64,000 nt of DNA from positions 1-64,000 of the forward strand of contig WRPH01000011.1 in assembly GCA_009773375.1 (NCBI GenBank), given 5' to 3'. The stretch's first letter is position 1, and the number at the start of each line of letters is the position of its first letter. The stretch comes from Paracoccaceae bacterium. Lineage in GTDB: Bacteria; Pseudomonadota; Alphaproteobacteria; Rhodobacterales; Rhodobacteraceae. Position numbers and translations under genes: made by a program. The notes under the pieces are model-generated. The model had not been told where the DNA came from, did no database searches, and saw nothing but the letters and a program-made list of their open reading frames with translations. Below are positions 49,100 to 57,413 of this stretch, one piece after another.

Positions 49100-50152
49100 A
49101 TGAAGTTCGGGGTTTTGACGGCGGCGCTCCTGTTGGTCGCGGGTGCGGCACAGGCGGATTTGACGGTGTGCAACCGCTCGGGCAGCGCGCATACTGTGGC
49201 GGTCGCTTATCACGACGGCACTGCATGGGTGTCCGAAGGCTGGTGGGCGATTGATCCGGCGGCCTGCAAGGTGGCGCTGTCGGGCAAGCTGACCCAGCGG
49301 CACTACTACTATACCGTCTCGGGCGAGCCGGATTTCGCGGGCGAAGGCTATGCGTTTTGCACCACGGAAAAGCCGTTCACCCTGAAGGGCGCCGATGGCG
49401 ATTGCGCGGCTTTGGGCGGCAAACAACAGCCCTTTGGCCATATTGATACCGGCCTGACGGCGGAAAGCTTTACCTTTGATCTGACCGATCCCGGCCCGCC
49501 GGTGATCAAATCCGAAACCGAAGCCCCGCAGACCGGCACGCCGGAACTTGCCGCCAATCCTGCCGCCTTTACCGACAGCTTCGCACCCGGCCAGCAAGGC
49601 GAACCCTTTACCGTCACAGCGCTGATGCAGGGCTGCGGCGAGACGGCGGAACTGAACGGCTGCACCTTCTACGCCGAGGGCGCGCGCTGGGTCGCGGCGC
49701 GGGGTGCAGGCAGCAACGAGGCGGCGCTGGATGCGATGGCAGCGATGCCGGTCAATGCGTCGGTGATCGTGGCGGGCGATCTGCTCAGCTTTGGCGACAT
49801 CACCGCCGAGGCGCTGGTTTCGCGCATCGAACTGGCCGAACCGGATGCCTATGCCGACATGCGGGCGGCGATGCAGGGCAAATGGGTGTCGCAAGATGAT
49901 CCGCAATCAACGCTGGATTTCACCGGCTCGGAGGTGACGGACGGCTACGGCGGCGAAACGATGGCGGTTTCGGTGGCGACTTACGCCGATTCCTGCCCCG
50001 GCGGCGCCCCGATTGGCCCGGTGATGTTCAAGCAGGAAATGGGCGGTGATCCGATGGATTTGCCCTGTTTTGCGCTGGTTGATATCACCCCGGAACGGAT
50101 GGAACTGTCTTACGTCGGGCGCGGCAACACGCTGGTTTATGTCCGGCCCTGA
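49100..50152 (+). CDS. Exported DUF1036 protein with a C-terminal lipocalin-like part
   Basis: 350 aa with a Sec signal (MKFGVLTAALLLVAGAAQA, cleavage after AQA at about 19). A DUF1036 domain follows (about 20-130): LTVCNRSGSAHTVAVAYHDGTAWVSEGWWAIDPAACKVALSGKLTQRHYYYTVSGEPDF...YAFCTTEKPFTL, with paired cysteines. The second half, after a Pro/Thr-rich linker, has a region FYAEGARWVAARGAGSNEAALDAMA and a beta-rich module MQGKWVSQDDPQSTLDFTGSEVTDGYGGETMAVSVATYADSC...YVRP that looks like a small barrel. DUF1036 proteins are envelope proteins of unknown function. Confidence 0.85.
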   Translation: MKFGVLTAALLLVAGAAQADLTVCNRSGSAHTVAVAYHDGTAWVSEGWWAIDPAACKVALSGKLTQRHYYYTVSGEPDFAGEGYAFCTTEKPFTLKGADGDCAALGGKQQPFGHIDTGLTAESFTFDLTDPGPPVIKSETEAPQTGTPELAANPAAFTDSFAPGQQGEPFTVTALMQGCGETAELNGCTFYAEGARWVAARGAGSNEAALDAMAAMPVNASVIVAGDLLSFGDITAEALVSRIELAEPDAYADMRAAMQGKWVSQDDPQSTLDFTGSEVTDGYGGETMAVSVATYADSCPGGAPIGPVMFKQEMGGDPMDLPCFALVDITPERMELSYVGRGNTLVYVRP

Positions 50153-50390
50153 TCGTTCAGCCCGGCCTGTCAAAGGGCGGGGCTTGACCGGATTTCCCGC
50201 CTGCGCCGCTTGAAGCCTGCAGTGTCAACGCGGCAAGCAAGGCCCGATAGGGCCGATGCGCCCGGCAGATCACAAAGGCGAAACGCGGAAATTCCGGGCC
50301 ACCGCAAACTTGGCGAAATTTCCGGTGCTTCGGGGCAACTGCCCCCAGCGAAACGCAGCGCAGTCTGCTGTGATTGTCACCCAAGCTGGT

Positions 50391-51554
50391 TCAATCCACG
50401 CGGCTCAGCAGCCCACCCGATTGTCGCAAGATCCGCCCCTCCAGCTCCAACGAGATCAGCGCAGGCGACAGCATCGCAGGCGGTAGCGCCAGATCGCGGA
50501 TCAGCTGATCTTCGGCCAAGGGGCTGGGGCCAAGCCGTGCCAGAATCTGGCTGTGCACCGCCGCAATATCCGCCAGTGGCCTGCGCGGCGGCACCGGGCC
50601 GGGCAGCGGGTCGGGCACCGCAACAGGCTCGACCATAGGCTGGGCCTGCGCCACAAAGCTGCCCTGCACGCCAATCGCCTCCAGCACATCCTGCGCCGAC
50701 CGCACCAGCGTCGCGCCGTCGCGCAGCAAGATATTACAGCCCGCCGCGCGCGCGTCGAACGGATGCCCCGGCACCGCCAGTACCTCGCGCCCCTGATCCA
50801 GCGCGTTCTTCGCGGTGATCAGGCTGCCGGATCGCGCTGCCGCCTCGACCACCACCACCGCGCGCGCCAGCCCCGACACAATGCGGTTGCGTTGCGGGAA
50901 ATGCCGCGCTTGCGGTTCCAGCCCCATCGGCTGTTCCGAAATCCGGCAGCCTTTCGCCGCAATTTCCGCCGCGAGGTCAGCGTTTTCCAGCGGGTAGATC
51001 ACATCGACCCCGCCCGCCTGCACCGCGACCGTGCCCGACTCCAGCGCGGCACGATGCGCCTCGGCATCAATACCGCGTGCCAGCCCCGAAACCACCACCT
51101 GCCCTGCGGTCGCCAGCCCTTCCACCAGCCGCCGCGTCATCCGCAGCCCGAGCGATGAGGCATTGCGCGCGCCCACCAGCGCCACCATCGGCCGGGACAG
51201 CAGGCCAATATCGCCCTGCGCCCACAGGATCGGCGGCGCATCCGGCAAATCCATCAAAGCCGCCGGATAGCCCTTTTGCCCCCACAGCAACAGCCTCGCG
51301 CCTGCAATCCGGCCCAGCGCGAGTTCATGTTTCACCACCTCCAGCGGACAGACCGCGTAATTTTCTACCCCCGAGGCGCGCGCAATTTCTGGCAAGGCCG
51401 CCAGCGCTGCCGCAACCCCGCCCTGTTCGGCCAGCAGCCGATGAAACGTCACCGGCCCGACCCTGCGGGAGCGAATGAGACGAAGCCACAGCAACGGGTC
51501 CGCGTCCAGGGGTGCGGGACTTGGGGTGTGGGGTGTGTTCAGACCCGGTGCCAT
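50391..51554 (-). CDS. dprA: DNA processing protein DprA/Smf
   Basis: 387-aa protein that loads RecA on incoming single-stranded DNA during natural transformation. It has an N-terminal SAM-like part (LLWLRLIRSRRVGPVTFHRLLAEQG). The Rossmann core (about 100-300) holds PPILWAQGDIGLLSRPMVALVGARNASSLGLRMTRRLVEGLATAGQVVVSGLARGIDAEAHRAAL, then GCRISEQPMGLEPQARHFPQRNRIVSGLARAVVVVEAAARSGSLITAKNALDQGREVLAVPGHPFD. The C-terminal winged helix is intact (ILARLGPSPLAEDQLIRDLALPPAMLSPALISLELEGRILRQ). It is monocistronic. The 238 bases after its end hold no recognised feature. Confidence 0.94.
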   Translation of the reverse strand: MAPGLNTPHTPSPAPLDADPLLWLRLIRSRRVGPVTFHRLLAEQGGVAAALAALPEIARASGVENYAVCPLEVVKHELALGRIAGARLLLWGQKGYPAALMDLPDAPPILWAQGDIGLLSRPMVALVGARNASSLGLRMTRRLVEGLATAGQVVVSGLARGIDAEAHRAALESGTVAVQAGGVDVIYPLENADLAAEIAAKGCRISEQPMGLEPQARHFPQRNRIVSGLARAVVVVEAAARSGSLITAKNALDQGREVLAVPGHPFDARAAGCNILLRDGATLVRSAQDVLEAIGVQGSFVAQAQPMVEPVAVPDPLPGPVPPRRPLADIAAVHSQILARLGPSPLAEDQLIRDLALPPAMLSPALISLELEGRILRQSGGLLSRVD

Positions 51555-51777
51555 GCATGCCTCGCCTCATTCACGATTCGCAGTCTGCACCGCGCGAGGT
51601 TAACAACAGATGAATCGAACCGGAGGCGCCAAGAAAATCGCTTGCCTCTGGACTGAAATCGCCCCAAAACTGGACTTATCGAAACCGCGTCTGGGCCGAT
51701 TGCAGCACGCCACTTTCTTTGATCAATTGTTGCGCAATACCAGTCGCAAGCCCACGCGACGCCGCAAAGGAAAAGCC

Positions 51778-53052
51778 ATGAAAAACGCCGAAGTTGCCCG
51801 CCGCCGCGACGAATCCATCTCGCGCGGGGTCGGGGTGCAGACCCAGATTTACGTTGACCGCGCCCTGAACTCCGAAGTCTGGGATATCGAGGGCAACCGC
51901 TACATCGACTTTGCGGCAGGCATCGCCGTGGTCAACACCGGCCATTGCCACCCCAAGGTGATGGATGCGGTCACCAAACAGCTGTCGAAATTCACCCACA
52001 CCTGCCATCAGGTGCTGCCCTATGAAAACTATGTCCGGCTGGCCGAACGGCTGAACGCCGCCGTGCCGGGCGATTTCCCGAAGAAAACCGTCTTCGTCAC
52101 CACCGGCGCGGAAGCGGTTGAAAACGCAGTAAAAGTCGCGCGCATCGCCACCGGTCGCAACGCCATCATCGCCTTTGGCGGTGCCTTCCACGGCCGCACT
52201 CTGCTTGGCATGTCGCTGACCGGCAAGGTTGATCCCTACAAGAAGGGCTTCGGCGCGATGATGCCAGATGTCTACCACGTCCCCTTCCCGCAAGAGATCC
52301 ACAACATCACCACCGAAGACGCGATGGCCGGCATCACCAAGCTGTTCAAGGCCGATCTCGACCCGACCCGCGTCGCCGCGATCATCTTTGAACCCGTGCA
52401 GGGCGAAGGTGGCTTCTACCCCGCACCGAAAGACCTGATCCGCGCCATCCGCAAGCTCTGCGATGACAACGGCATCGTGATGATCGCCGACGAGGTGCAG
52501 ACCGGCTTCGCCCGCACCGGCACCATGTTCGCGATGGAGCAATCCGGTGTCGCCGCCGACATCACCACCATGGCCAAGGGCCTCGCAGGCGGCCTGCCGC
52601 TGGCAGCCCTCACCGGCAAAGCCTCGCTGATGGACGCCGCTCACCCCGGCGGCCTCGGCGGCACCTACGGCGGCAACCCGATCGGCATCGCCGCCGCCAA
52701 TGCTGTGCTGGATGTGATCGAGGAAGAACAGCTCTGCGCCCGCGCCAACGAACTCGGCGGCCGCCTGAAACAGCGGCTAGAGGCGATCCGCTCCACCACC
52801 CCGGAAATCACCGACATCCGCGGCCCCGGCTTCATGGTCGCGGTCGAATTCGCCAACCCGACCAACCACGAGCCCGACGCAGGCTTCACCACCCGCGTCC
52901 GCGTCGAGGCACAAAAGCGCGGCCTGATCCTGCTGACCTGCGGCGTCTACGGCAACGTCGTGCGGTTCTTGGCACCCATCACCATCCCCGACGCCCATTT
53001 CGCCGAAGCGATGGATATCCTTGAGGCGGCAGTGGCGGCAGCGCGCCAGTAA
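51778..53052 (+). CDS. gabT: 4-aminobutyrate aminotransferase
   Basis: 424-aa class III PLP aminotransferase that converts GABA and 2-oxoglutarate to succinate semialdehyde and glutamate. The start at 51778 has AAAGGA upstream; the longer open frame is unsupported. [61 protein letters not shown] is a typical GabT N-terminus. [39 protein letters not shown] and the PLP-Lys segment [47 protein letters not shown] (Lys in [10 protein letters not shown]) identify the enzyme. No gabD is adjacent. A strong terminator follows. Confidence 0.94.
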   Translation: MKNAEVARRRDESISRGVGVQTQIYVDRALNSEVWDIEGNRYIDFAAGIAVVNTGHCHPKVMDAVTKQLSKFTHTCHQVLPYENYVRLAERLNAAVPGDFPKKTVFVTTGAEAVENAVKVARIATGRNAIIAFGGAFHGRTLLGMSLTGKVDPYKKGFGAMMPDVYHVPFPQEIHNITTEDAMAGITKLFKADLDPTRVAAIIFEPVQGEGGFYPAPKDLIRAIRKLCDDNGIVMIADEVQTGFARTGTMFAMEQSGVAADITTMAKGLAGGLPLAALTGKASLMDAAHPGGLGGTYGGNPIGIAAANAVLDVIEEEQLCARANELGGRLKQRLEAIRSTTPEITDIRGPGFMVAVEFANPTNHEPDAGFTTRVRVEAQKRGLILLTCGVYGNVVRFLAPITIPDAHFAEAMDILEAAVAAARQ

Positions 53053-53075
53053 CCGCCCTACCCCTGTTGACAAGG

Positions 53076-53103
53076 AGGCCGGAGCCCACAAGCTCCGGCC
53101 TTT
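53076..53103 (+). terminator. Rho-independent terminator after gabT
   Basis: AGGCCGGAGC / GCTCCGGCCT is a perfect 10-bp stem with a 6-base loop, ending in TTTGCC, 24 bases beyond the gabT stop. Confidence 0.8.
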
Positions 53104-53160
53104 GCCATCCTACTCTGCCCAACCCCGAACAATTTTCTTAAAATTCGTTCATCTGTCCTT

Positions 53161-53223
53161 AAATATCCCACGGGGGAGGCCCGGATTGCCCGGGCAATTC
53201 GGGCTTGGGGGTGTGAAACCCCC
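53161..53223 (-). repeat. Dispersed structured repeat, copy B
   Basis: Read on minus: GGGGGTTTCACACCCCC, a 26-bp palindrome (53179-53204, one G-T wobble), then TCCCCCGTGGGATATTT. The two outer 17-base blocks are identical to copy A (3053-3119), while the enclosed palindrome has a different sequence but keeps its pairing. It lies between gabT and the unassigned region. Confidence 0.8.
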
Positions 53224-54095
53224 ATCCACGCCCACGTCAGGCGCGTTGCTTGCCCGTTTACCCGTGGCGCGTCACCCTTGATATCCCCTCAAACAGATAG
53301 CCTTCCCTGTCTCCGCAGCCAGACTGACCCCGAACAGCAATAAGCTAGCTTGCTCAAAACTTGCCCTGCGCAGCCGATAGCCACGGCTGGAACCAGATGT
53401 TTTCTTCCAGCTATCAACTCGGCGGCATGGCCTTGGCAGCGCTTGGTCACGCAAATGAAACCCCATGGGGCCCACGCCGCGCAGCCCCGCCGCTCCACCC
53501 TGCCGCGCTGGGAGGATATCTGTCTTGCCGTCGCTAGTCTTGCCGAACAACAAGGCAAACCATCTTACCGTTTGGCCGATGCAAGCCTGCCCAAACCCTT
53601 CGCCCGCCGCTCGGATTTCATCTGTCGCCCGCTCAGCCACCCCACCGCCACCCGCCACCAATATTGCCGCCGCCTTTCGTCTCGGCGCAGCCTTTGCCCG
53701 ACCACAGCTCCAATCCGTCCCGCAAGGATTTGGCCTCATCGAAAACGCCCTTTGGACCATCACCGCCGACATCGACGCCACTCTGGCGCAGCACGCGACC
53801 GCCCGCGCCGATTTCTTGCTAGAATATGCCCCAAACGCCCGCCAAAACCCACATCTGACCAAGCACAACAGCGTCTTGTATTTCCACACCGCCCTGATCT
53901 CGACTGGCTGTTTTTCCGCCACTGGCGCTTGCCAAAGCGATGCACAAATCTGTCGCGGGCCGATTTTACCCGGACCTAACCCTGTTCGCAAAATGATCAC
54001 CCGCCTCAGCCTTCCCCCGAAAGCGCCGGTTCCGACCATGCCCCCGCGACTATTAACAAATCCTGAACACCACCCCATAACCCGCTGATTTTATA
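53224..54095 (+). other. About 870 bp without a recognised gene; fragmentary coding signal on plus
   Basis: No protein family was recognised. Two plus-strand frames have coding-like, GC3-rich stretches in succession: LPRWEDICLAVASLAEQQGKPSYRLADASLPKPFARRSDF at about 53508-53630, then FGLIENALWTITADIDATLAQHATARADFLLEYAPNARQ at about 53730-53845. The latter lies in a 207-codon frame ending at 54088. This looks like a frameshifted remnant or a poorly conserved gene. The minus-strand open frame 53272-54078 lacks coding character. The first 45 bases downstream of the repeat and the last 90 hold nothing notable. Confidence 0.35.
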
Positions 54096-54124
54096 TAAAC
54101 CGCTGCATCGTCCACACGCGGACA
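54096..54124 (+). repeat. Direct repeat flanking bioMNY, upstream copy
   Basis: TAAACC, 10 unrelated bases, then CCACACGCGGACA. The same 29-bp pattern with the same spacing recurs at 56292-56320 in the same orientation, 2,196 bp further on, just past bioY. A TTTATATAAA palindrome precedes this copy. It lies 65 bases before the bioM start. Confidence 0.7.
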
Positions 54125-54189
54125 AAACCCACCCCCTTCCCCCCTCGCCCCGCCCGCGCTATCACCTCCCCCAACCGGGGACCGCATCC

Positions 54190-54915
54190 ATGACCACCAC
54201 CGCAGGCATCACCCTCCAGAACGCCACCGTCACCCTCGGCGGCAAACCGATCCTGTCCAACCTCACCCTGCACCTCACCCAGCCCCGCATCGGCATCATC
54301 GGCCGCAACGGCTCGGGCAAGACCACCCTCTTGCGCCTGATGGCGGGCCTGATCCCGCCCACCACCGGCAGCGTCCAGATCGACGGCCTCAACCCCACCG
54401 ACCGCAAGGCGATCCTGCCCCGCCTCGGCATCCTGTTCCAGAACCCCGACCACCAGATCCTGTTCCCCACCGTGGCCGAGGAACTCGCCTTCGGCCTGCG
54501 CCAGCAAGGCCAGAGCCAGGCGGCGGCTGATCAGGCCGTCACCCACCTCCTCGCAACGGAATCCCGCGCACACTGGGCCAAAGCCGCCACCCACACGCTC
54601 AGCCAAGGCCAGCGCCACTACCTTTGCCTGCTGGCCATCCTGCTGATGCAGCCGCAAACCATCTTGCTGGATGAACCTTTCGCGGGCCTCGATCTGCCCA
54701 CCCAAATCCGCCTTGCCCGCCGCCTTGCCGCCCTGCCGCAACGCCTGATCACCATCACCCACGACCCCGCCAGCCTTGCCAGCTGCGACCGGGTGATTTG
54801 GCTGGAGTCCGGCCAGATCCGCGCCGACGGCCCGCCCGCCGCCGTCCTCCCCGCCTTTACCGCCGCCATGACCGAGCTAGGAGAGCGCGATGCTGACACT
54901 CACCTCGCCGATTGA
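54190..54915 (+). CDS. bioM: Biotin ECF transporter ATPase BioM
   Basis: 241-aa ATPase of the energy-coupling module that drives vitamin uptake with BioN and the biotin-binding BioY. Walker A is GRNGSGKTTLLRL (38-50), Q-loop GILFQNPDHQILFPTVAEELAFGL (the FQNPDxQ form typical of ECF ATPases), signature LSQGQRHYLCLLAIL, Walker B ILLDEPFAGLDLPT and H-loop LITITHDPASLA. Length is as usual for BioM. Start ATG 54190 follows a GGGGACCGCATCC leader. It overlaps bioN by 26 bp. Confidence 0.92.
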   Translation: MTTTAGITLQNATVTLGGKPILSNLTLHLTQPRIGIIGRNGSGKTTLLRLMAGLIPPTTGSVQIDGLNPTDRKAILPRLGILFQNPDHQILFPTVAEELAFGLRQQGQSQAAADQAVTHLLATESRAHWAKAATHTLSQGQRHYLCLLAILLMQPQTILLDEPFAGLDLPTQIRLARRLAALPQRLITITHDPASLASCDRVIWLESGQIRADGPPAAVLPAFTAAMTELGERDADTHLAD

Positions 54916-55483
54916 AACCTACGCCCACCGCCTGCCGGCCAGCGTGAAACTCGCGGCCCTCGCGCTGTTCACCGCCACCCTGTTCGCGCTGAAAAGCCCC
55001 AGCGCCCTTGCCCTCGCCGCGCTGATTCCCGCCAGCCTGATCGCCAGCAGTGGCCCCAGCTTCAGCCGCGAGAGTGCGCGAATGCTGCGGCCCTTGCTGC
55101 CCATCGTCATCGTCATCGCCCTCTGGCATCTGATCTTGCGCGATCCGGGCGGCGTGGCGATCCTGCTGCGGCTGATCACCGCCGTCGCCGCCGCCAATTT
55201 CGTCACCATGACCACCCGGCTTGCCGACATGATCAACGTCTTCGAGCGTCTCGCCCGCCCGCTCCGCCCGATCCTGCCGCCGAAAACTCTGGCGCTTGCC
55301 ATCGCGCTGACCATCCGCTTCGTGCCCACCCTGCTGACCCGCGCCGACCAGATCCGGCAAAGCTGGCGGGCGCGCTCGCCCCGCCGCCCCGGCTGGCGCA
55401 CACTGCTGCCCACCACCCTCGCAGCCCTCGACGACGCTGACCATGTCGCCGAGGCCCTGCGCGCCCGTGGCGGCCTGGGGTAA
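54890..55483 (+). CDS. bioN: Biotin ECF transporter transmembrane subunit BioN
   Basis: 197-aa T-component. Helices are visible at SVKLAALALFTATLFAL, ALALAALIPASLIA, LLPIVIVIALWHLIL, VAILLRLITAVAAANFVTMT and PKTLALAIALTIRFVPTLL. The coupling-helix motif typical of T-components (Ala-Arg-Gly) is AEALRARGGLG near the C-terminus; a second such motif is degenerate (RQSWRARSPRR). MLTLTSPIETYAHRLPASVK is a typical BioN start. It is co-translated with bioM by the overlap, with bioY 63 bp downstream. Confidence 0.9.
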   Translation: MLTLTSPIETYAHRLPASVKLAALALFTATLFALKSPSALALAALIPASLIASSGPSFSRESARMLRPLLPIVIVIALWHLILRDPGGVAILLRLITAVAAANFVTMTTRLADMINVFERLARPLRPILPPKTLALAIALTIRFVPTLLTRADQIRQSWRARSPRRPGWRTLLPTTLAALDDADHVAEALRARGGLG

Positions 55484-55546
55484 GCAAAGCCATTGCCAGC
55501 CACCCCCGGCACAGGCTAACTGCCCGCACGCAAACAGGAGTCGCCG

Positions 55547-56089
55547 ATGGAAAAGAACCTCACCCATATCGCCCTTTTCGCCGCGTTGATCGCGGTGCTG
55601 GGTCTTGTGCCGAAGATCGATCTGGCTTCCGGCGTGCCGATCACCGCGCAGTCGCTGGGTATCATGCTATGTGGCACCGTGCTGGGGGCCAAACGCGGCG
55701 CGCTGGCCGTGCTGCTGTTCCTTGGCCTGACGCTGGCCGGTCTGCCGCTGCTGTCGGGCGGGCGTGGCGGTTTGGGCGTGCTGGCCTCGCCGACGGTCGG
55801 CTATATCATCGGCTTCCCGATCGCCGCATTCGTCACCGGCCTGATCGTGCAGGCATGGAAAGCGCCAATCCTGCCCGCCGCCGTGGTCGCGGCCTTCCTC
55901 GGCGGCTTCGTGCTGCTGAACGCCATTGGCATCCTTGGCATGGCTTTCATGCTGGAAAAAACCCTGCCCGAGGCCGCCCTGCTCGCCGCCCCCTACCTGA
56001 TCGGCGACACCATCAAGGCCGTTCTGGCAGGCCTCGTCACCCAGGCCATCGCACAAATGCGCCCCGACGCGCTGCTGTCGCGCAGCTAA
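55547..56089 (+). CDS. bioY: Biotin-binding S component BioY
   Basis: 180-aa membrane protein that binds biotin. The N-terminus LTHIALFAALIAVLGLVPKIDLASGVPITAQSLGIMLCGTVLGAKRGALAVLLFLGLTLAGLPLLSGGRGGLGVLASPTVGYIIGFPIAAFVTGLI contains the conserved BioY features: PxTxQ-like VPITAQ, GAKRGALA, GLPLLSGGRGGLGVLASPTVGYIIG. Six helices are predicted. It has a good GGAG ribosome site (CAGGAGTCGCCG before ATG). It completes bioMNY, on plus, convergent with the thiolase gene. Confidence 0.95.
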   Translation: MEKNLTHIALFAALIAVLGLVPKIDLASGVPITAQSLGIMLCGTVLGAKRGALAVLLFLGLTLAGLPLLSGGRGGLGVLASPTVGYIIGFPIAAFVTGLIVQAWKAPILPAAVVAAFLGGFVLLNAIGILGMAFMLEKTLPEAALLAAPYLIGDTIKAVLAGLVTQAIAQMRPDALLSRS

Positions 56090-56133
56090 GGCAAGCCCAC
56101 CCAGCCGCCCCACACCGGGGCGGCCCCTGCCAT

Positions 56134-56196
56134 TTCATCTTGGCCCAAATATCCTCAGGGGGTGAGGCCGCAGGCCGAGGGGGCAGAAAGCCCCCT
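56134..56196 (-). repeat. Dispersed structured repeat, copy D
   Basis: Read on minus: hairpin GGGGGC-TTTCT-GCCCCC, hairpin GGCC-TGC-GGCC, then TCACCCCCTGAGGATATTTG, GGCC and CCAAGATGAA. The design and most of the linker are those of copy C (26262), but the second stem has exchanged a C-G for a G-C pair. The tail joins the CCAAGATGAA class of copies E and F. It follows bioY by 44 bases. Confidence 0.8.
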
Positions 56197-56291
56197 GATT
56201 TTCGTCTGAAAATCGCGGGTCTCAGCGGCTCAACCAAGAAGCCAAATATTACCAAAATCTGAACGCCTGATTCTAACCCATTGAAATATAG

Positions 56292-56320
56292 TAAACCATC
56301 CCCCTGGCCACACGCGGACA
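56292..56320 (+). repeat. Direct repeat flanking bioMNY, downstream copy
   Basis: TAAACC, 10 bases, CCACACGCGGACA, in the same spacing and orientation as the copy in front of bioM. It ends 4 bases before the stop codon of the minus-strand thiolase gene. No promoter for a plus-strand gene is expected here, so a shared regulatory function is less likely than a repeat. Confidence 0.7.
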
Positions 56321-56324
56321 GACC

Positions 56325-57413
56325 CTAACGAGCCACCAGCAAGGCCGTGCCAATCCCCCCCGCCGCCGCTATCGCCGCCAAGCCCAACCCGGCCTCCAAT
56401 TCATAAAATAGCCGCACCGCCAGCACCGCCCCCGAGGCCCCGATCGGATGCCCGCGCGCCAGCGCCCCGCCGCCCGGATTGACCCGCAAAACCTCCAACC
56501 CCGCCCCCGCCACGCAAGCCATCGCCTGCACCGCATAGGCCTCCATCACCTCGGCCACCGCCAGCTGATCCGCCCGAACCCCGGCCCGATCCAACACCGC
56601 CCGGATCGCCGCGACCGGCGCCAACCCCGGCTCCACCGGATCGCCGCCCAGCGTCACGCCGCCCAAAATCCGCATCCCCCGCCCCGCAGCAGACTGATTT
56701 GCCGCAATCCGATCCGACACCACCAGCACAAACGCCGCCGCATCCGCCGCCACCGCCGCATTCGCCGCCGTGATCGCGCCACACACCACCTTCGCCCGCG
56801 CCGCCACCGCCGCCGTCAGCCCCCGCGCGAAAGCATCGCGCTCCTGCCCGGCAACCTCCACAATCTCGCCGATAGAAACCCGCGCCTTGCGGTGACTTTC
56901 CACCGCCCAGCCGTCCTGATCCGCCCGAGAAATCCCCAGCCGCGCCGCCAAAGCCTGCGCCGCCTCGGCCATGCCCGGATCACGGTCAGGCCAAGGCGTG
57001 AAGGCCGCCTGATCGTAAAACACCGCAGGCCCGCCATCAGGATCAGTCCGCAGCCGCAGCGGCCTGCGCGAATAGCTTTCCACCCCGCCCGCGATCACCG
57101 CCGCCGCCGCCCCACTGTCCACCAAGGCCCGCGCCAGCAAAACCGCATCCAGCCCCCCCGCGCATTGCCGGTCCACCGACAGCCCCGCCACTCGTTCCGG
57201 CAGCCCCGCCGCCAGCGCCACCCGCCGCGCCGGATTGCCGCCCGCCCCCAACGCGTTCGAACAGATCAGCTCATCGACCTGCCCCGGCGCAATCCCCGCC
57301 GCCTCCAGCAAGGCCAGCACCACCGGCGCGCCCAGATCTTCGATCGACAGCCGCGCAAAAGCCCCACCGCGCGGCACCACCGCCGTCCGTTTCGCGGCGA
57401 GGATCACGCTCAC
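56325..57413 (-). CDS. Thiolase-family protein with altered active site (YhfS-like)
   Basis: 362 aa starting at GTG 57413, which overlaps the upstream stop (GTGA). Thiolase features present are the acyl-carrying Cys84 (SVDRQCAGGLDAV), an NPGGGALARGHPIGASGA block with His322, and overall fold and length (slightly short). Features missing: the family NEAF motif reads VMEAYA, with Met290 for Asn. The second catalytic Cys of the C-terminal signature (LCIGGGMG in relatives) is Ala349 (AIAAAGGIG). It may bind or transfer acyl groups without carrying out a normal Claisen condensation. Paired with an AMP-ligase-like gene next to bioMNY, it recalls Bacillus YhfS, a BirA-controlled protein of unknown role. 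Confidence 0.82.
   Translation of the reverse strand: MSVILAAKRTAVVPRGGAFARLSIEDLGAPVVLALLEAAGIAPGQVDELICSNALGAGGNPARRVALAAGLPERVAGLSVDRQCAGGLDAVLLARALVDSGAAAAVIAGGVESYSRRPLRLRTDPDGGPAVFYDQAAFTPWPDRDPGMAEAAQALAARLGISRADQDGWAVESHRKARVSIGEIVEVAGQERDAFARGLTAAVAARAKVVCGAITAANAAVAADAAAFVLVVSDRIAANQSAAGRGMRILGGVTLGGDPVEPGLAPVAAIRAVLDRAGVRADQLAVAEVMEAYAVQAMACVAGAGLEVLRVNPGGGALARGHPIGASGAVLAVRLFYELEAGLGLAAIAAAGGIGTALLVAR

Noticed and set aside
53272-54078. Minus-strand open frame of 268 codons in the gene-poor stretch
   Set aside because: No family similarity, no ribosome site and composition unlike its neighbours; kept only as part of the unassigned region.
54086-54101. BioR operator in front of bioM
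   Set aside because: TTTATATAAA is palindromic but does not match the BioR consensus TTATMKATAA as I recall it, so no assignment was made.
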